Positions 6,084 to 7,252 of a stretch of 7,252 nucleotides of DNA are shown here, piece by piece. How positions within the stretch are numbered: the first letter of the stretch is position 1; every line of letters begins with the position of its first letter. Position numbers and translations under genes: made by a program. The notes below the pieces were generated by a model that ran no database searches, was not told the DNA's origin, and saw only the letters and a list, made by a program, of their open reading frames with translations. This DNA is from Candidatus Omnitrophota bacterium. Its GTDB lineage: Bacteria; Omnitrophota; Gorgyraeia; Gygaellales; Profunditerraquicolaceae. The DNA lies in NCBI GenBank assembly GCA_016938245.1, contig JAFGUY010000029.1, positions 1-7,252 on the forward strand. The letters are read 5' to 3'.

Positions 6084-7076
6084 TTACTTGCGCATCCAGG
6101 GCATCATCTCCCTAAGTTCCTTACCTACCTTTTCAATTAAGTGGTTATCCCCTTCTGCAATCAATTTATTGAAATTCGGCCTGCCCTCTTCATTCTCCCT
6201 GATCCATTCTTTGGCAAACTTTCCTGATTTTATCTCTTTCAATATTTTCTGCATCTCTTTTCGGGTTTTAGCAGTTATAATCCGAGGCCCGCGGGTTAAA
6301 TCACCATAGCAGGCAGTATTAGAAACACCTCTACGCATACCTGAAATCCCTCTCTCCTGAATTAAATCAGTAATAAGCTTGAGCTCGTGTAAAACCTCAA
6401 AATAAGCAATCTCCGGCTGATATCCTGCGGAAATCAGAGTATCAAACCCCGCTTTAATTAATTCTGTTACTCCGCCGCAAAGAACTGCCTGCTCTCCAAA
6501 AAGGTCAGTTTCAGTCTCTTCATCAAAAGTAGTCTCAATGACTCCGGCAGTTGTCGCTTTAATTGCCTTAGCATACGCTAAAGCTAACTGCTTTGCTTCG
6601 TCGGTTGCATCCTGATAGATAGCAATCAAAGAAGGGACACCCTTGCCTTCCTCATACATCTTTCTTACCAGAGCGCCCGGGCCTTTTGGTGCGACCATAA
6701 AGACATCAACATTCTTAGGAGGCTTAATCTGTTTAAAACGGATATTAAACCCGTGGGAAAAACAAAGTGCCTTGCCTTTTTTAAGGTTAGGCTTGATATC
6801 CTCTTTATAAACCTTAGCCTGCACATGATCCTGAGTTAATATCTGGATGATATCTCCGGCCTTAGCTGCTTCGGCAGCAGAAACCGGAATAAAGCCATTC
6901 TGCTTTGCTTTTTCAAAATTAGGCGTACCGGACACCTCAGATACCACAACATGACACCCTGAATCCCTAAGGCATAATGCCTGCCCGCGGCCCTGTATAC
7001 CGTAGCCGATGATGGCAATTGTCTTATTTTTAATAAAATTTAAGTCCGCATCGCTATCATAATAAACCTTTGCCAT
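6084..7076 (-). CDS. ilvC: Ketol-acid reductoisomerase (class I)
   Basis: The 330-residue class I enzyme isomerises and reduces acetolactate or acetohydroxybutyrate in valine and isoleucine synthesis; its valine-branch product line also feeds LeuA. The Rossmann motif GYGIQG is at residues 24-29. Active-site residues are in place: H108 in SHGFN, K131 in APKGPG, Mg ligands D191 and E195 in ETETDLFGEQ, E227 and E231 in FEVLHEL, and S252 in SNTA. Two positions are unusual. The cofactor loop reads SEVSGTPNF (46-54), lacking the usual LRPGS arginine and serines that bind the NADPH phosphate. Position 256 is Cys where SNTAEYGD is common. The ATG at 7076 has a perfect AGGAGG eight bases upstream, the strongest ribosome site in the window. 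ilvB/ilvN are not visible upstream within 176 bases. Confidence 0.97.
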   Translation of the reverse strand: MAKVYYDSDADLNFIKNKTIAIIGYGIQGRGQALCLRDSGCHVVVSEVSGTPNFEKAKQNGFIPVSAAEAAKAGDIIQILTQDHVQAKVYKEDIKPNLKKGKALCFSHGFNIRFKQIKPPKNVDVFMVAPKGPGALVRKMYEEGKGVPSLIAIYQDATDEAKQLALAYAKAIKATTAGVIETTFDEETETDLFGEQAVLCGGVTELIKAGFDTLISAGYQPEIAYFEVLHELKLITDLIQERGISGMRRGVSNTACYGDLTRGPRIITAKTRKEMQKILKEIKSGKFAKEWIRENEEGRPNFNKLIAEGDNHLIEKVGKELREMMPWMRK

Positions 7077-7084
7077 TACTTAAT

Positions 7085-7090
7085 CCTCCT
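7085..7090 (-). promoter_or_regulatory. Strong ribosome binding site of ilvC
   Basis: The minus strand reads AGGAGG, eight bases before the ilvC ATG. It is a perfect anti-16S match and fixes the ilvC start. The other genes here have weaker or no visible sites. Confidence 0.9.
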
Positions 7091-7095
7091 TCTTC

Positions 7096-7138
7096 TGGGG
7101 GACGCTCCCCAAAGTGCCAGTCTACTTTCAAAAACTGG
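7096..7138. repeat. Compact inverted-repeat element in the ilvC leader
   Basis: Two small palindromes lie side by side. TGGGGGACGCTCCCCA (7096-7111) pairs five to six bases around a short loop. Next, AAAGTGCCAGTCTACTTT (7111-7128) is an imperfect palindrome, and its CCAG (7117-7120) can also pair with CTGG (7135-7138). The block sits just upstream of the ilvC AGGAGG, so it would be in the 5' untranslated leader if transcription starts at the TATAAT near 7161. It resembles REP-type dispersed palindromes, but only one copy is present in this window. Confidence 0.5.
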
Positions 7139-7160
7139 TTATTTTCTTTAATTTCGTCTA

Positions 7161-7209
7161 ATTATACAGTACTTTGTCAAAAAATATTTTTCCTTCCGAT
7201 TATTTTCAA
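7161..7209 (-). promoter_or_regulatory. Candidate promoter region of the ilvC operon
   Basis: The minus strand holds several sigma-70-like hexamers. TTGAAA (7204-7209) and TATTTT (7181-7186) are spaced by exactly 17 bases. A consensus TATAAT (7161-7166) lies further downstream but has no proper -35 at 17 bases; the TTGACA at 7175-7180 is only 8 bases from it. Either box could start a leader of roughly 75-100 bases. Which one is used cannot be decided from sequence. Confidence 0.45.
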
Positions 7210-7223
7210 AAAGCCAGTTTCTA

Positions 7224-7247
7224 TAACTTATGAAAAATCATAACTTA
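7224..7247. repeat. Small inverted repeat flanked by direct repeats
   Basis: TTATGA (7228-7233) and TCATAA (7238-7243) form a perfect 6-bp inverted repeat with a 4-base loop. TAACTTA occurs directly repeated at 7224-7230 and 7241-7247. It lies upstream of the promoter-like boxes and could be an operator or the tail of an upstream gene's 3' region. All three minus-strand frames contain stops here, so it is not coding. Confidence 0.35.
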
Positions 7248-7252
7248 CGACA

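Noticed and set aside
7161..7180. TTGACA and TATAAT together as one promoter of ilvC
   Set aside because: Both hexamers are perfect, but only 8 bases separate them, far from the 16-18 needed, so they cannot act as a -35/-10 pair.
7077..7252. T-box riboswitch or leader-peptide attenuator upstream of ilvC
   Set aside because: No T-box consensus, no short open frame rich in Leu/Val/Ile codons and no terminator with a U-run are visible in this stretch.

Overview
All six protein genes lie on the minus strand, so transcription runs from high to low coordinates: ilvC, leuA, aroE, a type IV prepilin peptidase gene (pilD), malQ and a TtcA-family tRNA-thiolation gene. All six reading frames look intact, with family motifs and catalytic residues in place. 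The DNA is moderately AT-rich, the genes are tightly packed, and the proteins look bacterial. The grouping of branched-chain and aromatic amino-acid genes with a prepilin peptidase and a GH77 glucanotransferase suggests an uncultivated anaerobic lineage, possibly Omnitrophota-like. That placement is a weak inference, because the window holds no phylogenetic marker.

Layout, in transcription order. Positions 7077-7252 are a leader region with promoter-like hexamers, a compact inverted-repeat element and a perfect AGGAGG ribosome binding site for ilvC. ilvC (6084-7076) is followed by two abutting perfect hairpins (6024-6081) that fill nearly the whole gap to leuA (4494-5999). leuA overlaps aroE (3661-4497) by the 4-base ATGA junction. 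After 25 bases comes pilD (2829-3635), and after 8 bases malQ (988-2820). A 238-base gap (750-987) then holds a 182-base foldback element (800-981), followed by a TATAAT box and the ttcA-like gene (30-749). The last 29 bases carry a promoter-like sequence aimed at a gene outside the window.

Function. IlvC carries out the second common step of valine/isoleucine synthesis, LeuA commits carbon to leucine, and AroE makes shikimate for aromatic amino acids, so the first three genes form an amino-acid module. PilD processes type IV pilins or related pseudopilins. MalQ rearranges alpha-1,4-glucans. The TtcA-like protein probably thiolates tRNA. The last three share no pathway with the first three, so the cluster looks like a housekeeping operon of convenience.

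Most notable points: (1) the 182-base multi-stem element with 13-base near-perfect terminal inverted repeats flush with TA, which could be a miniature transposable element or a structured RNA; (2) both dehydrogenases, IlvC and AroE, lack the usual arginine that reads the NADPH 2'-phosphate and carry acidic residues nearby, suggesting a shared shift toward NADH; (3) the paired hairpins between ilvC and leuA, which may tune expression or stability of the downstream message.
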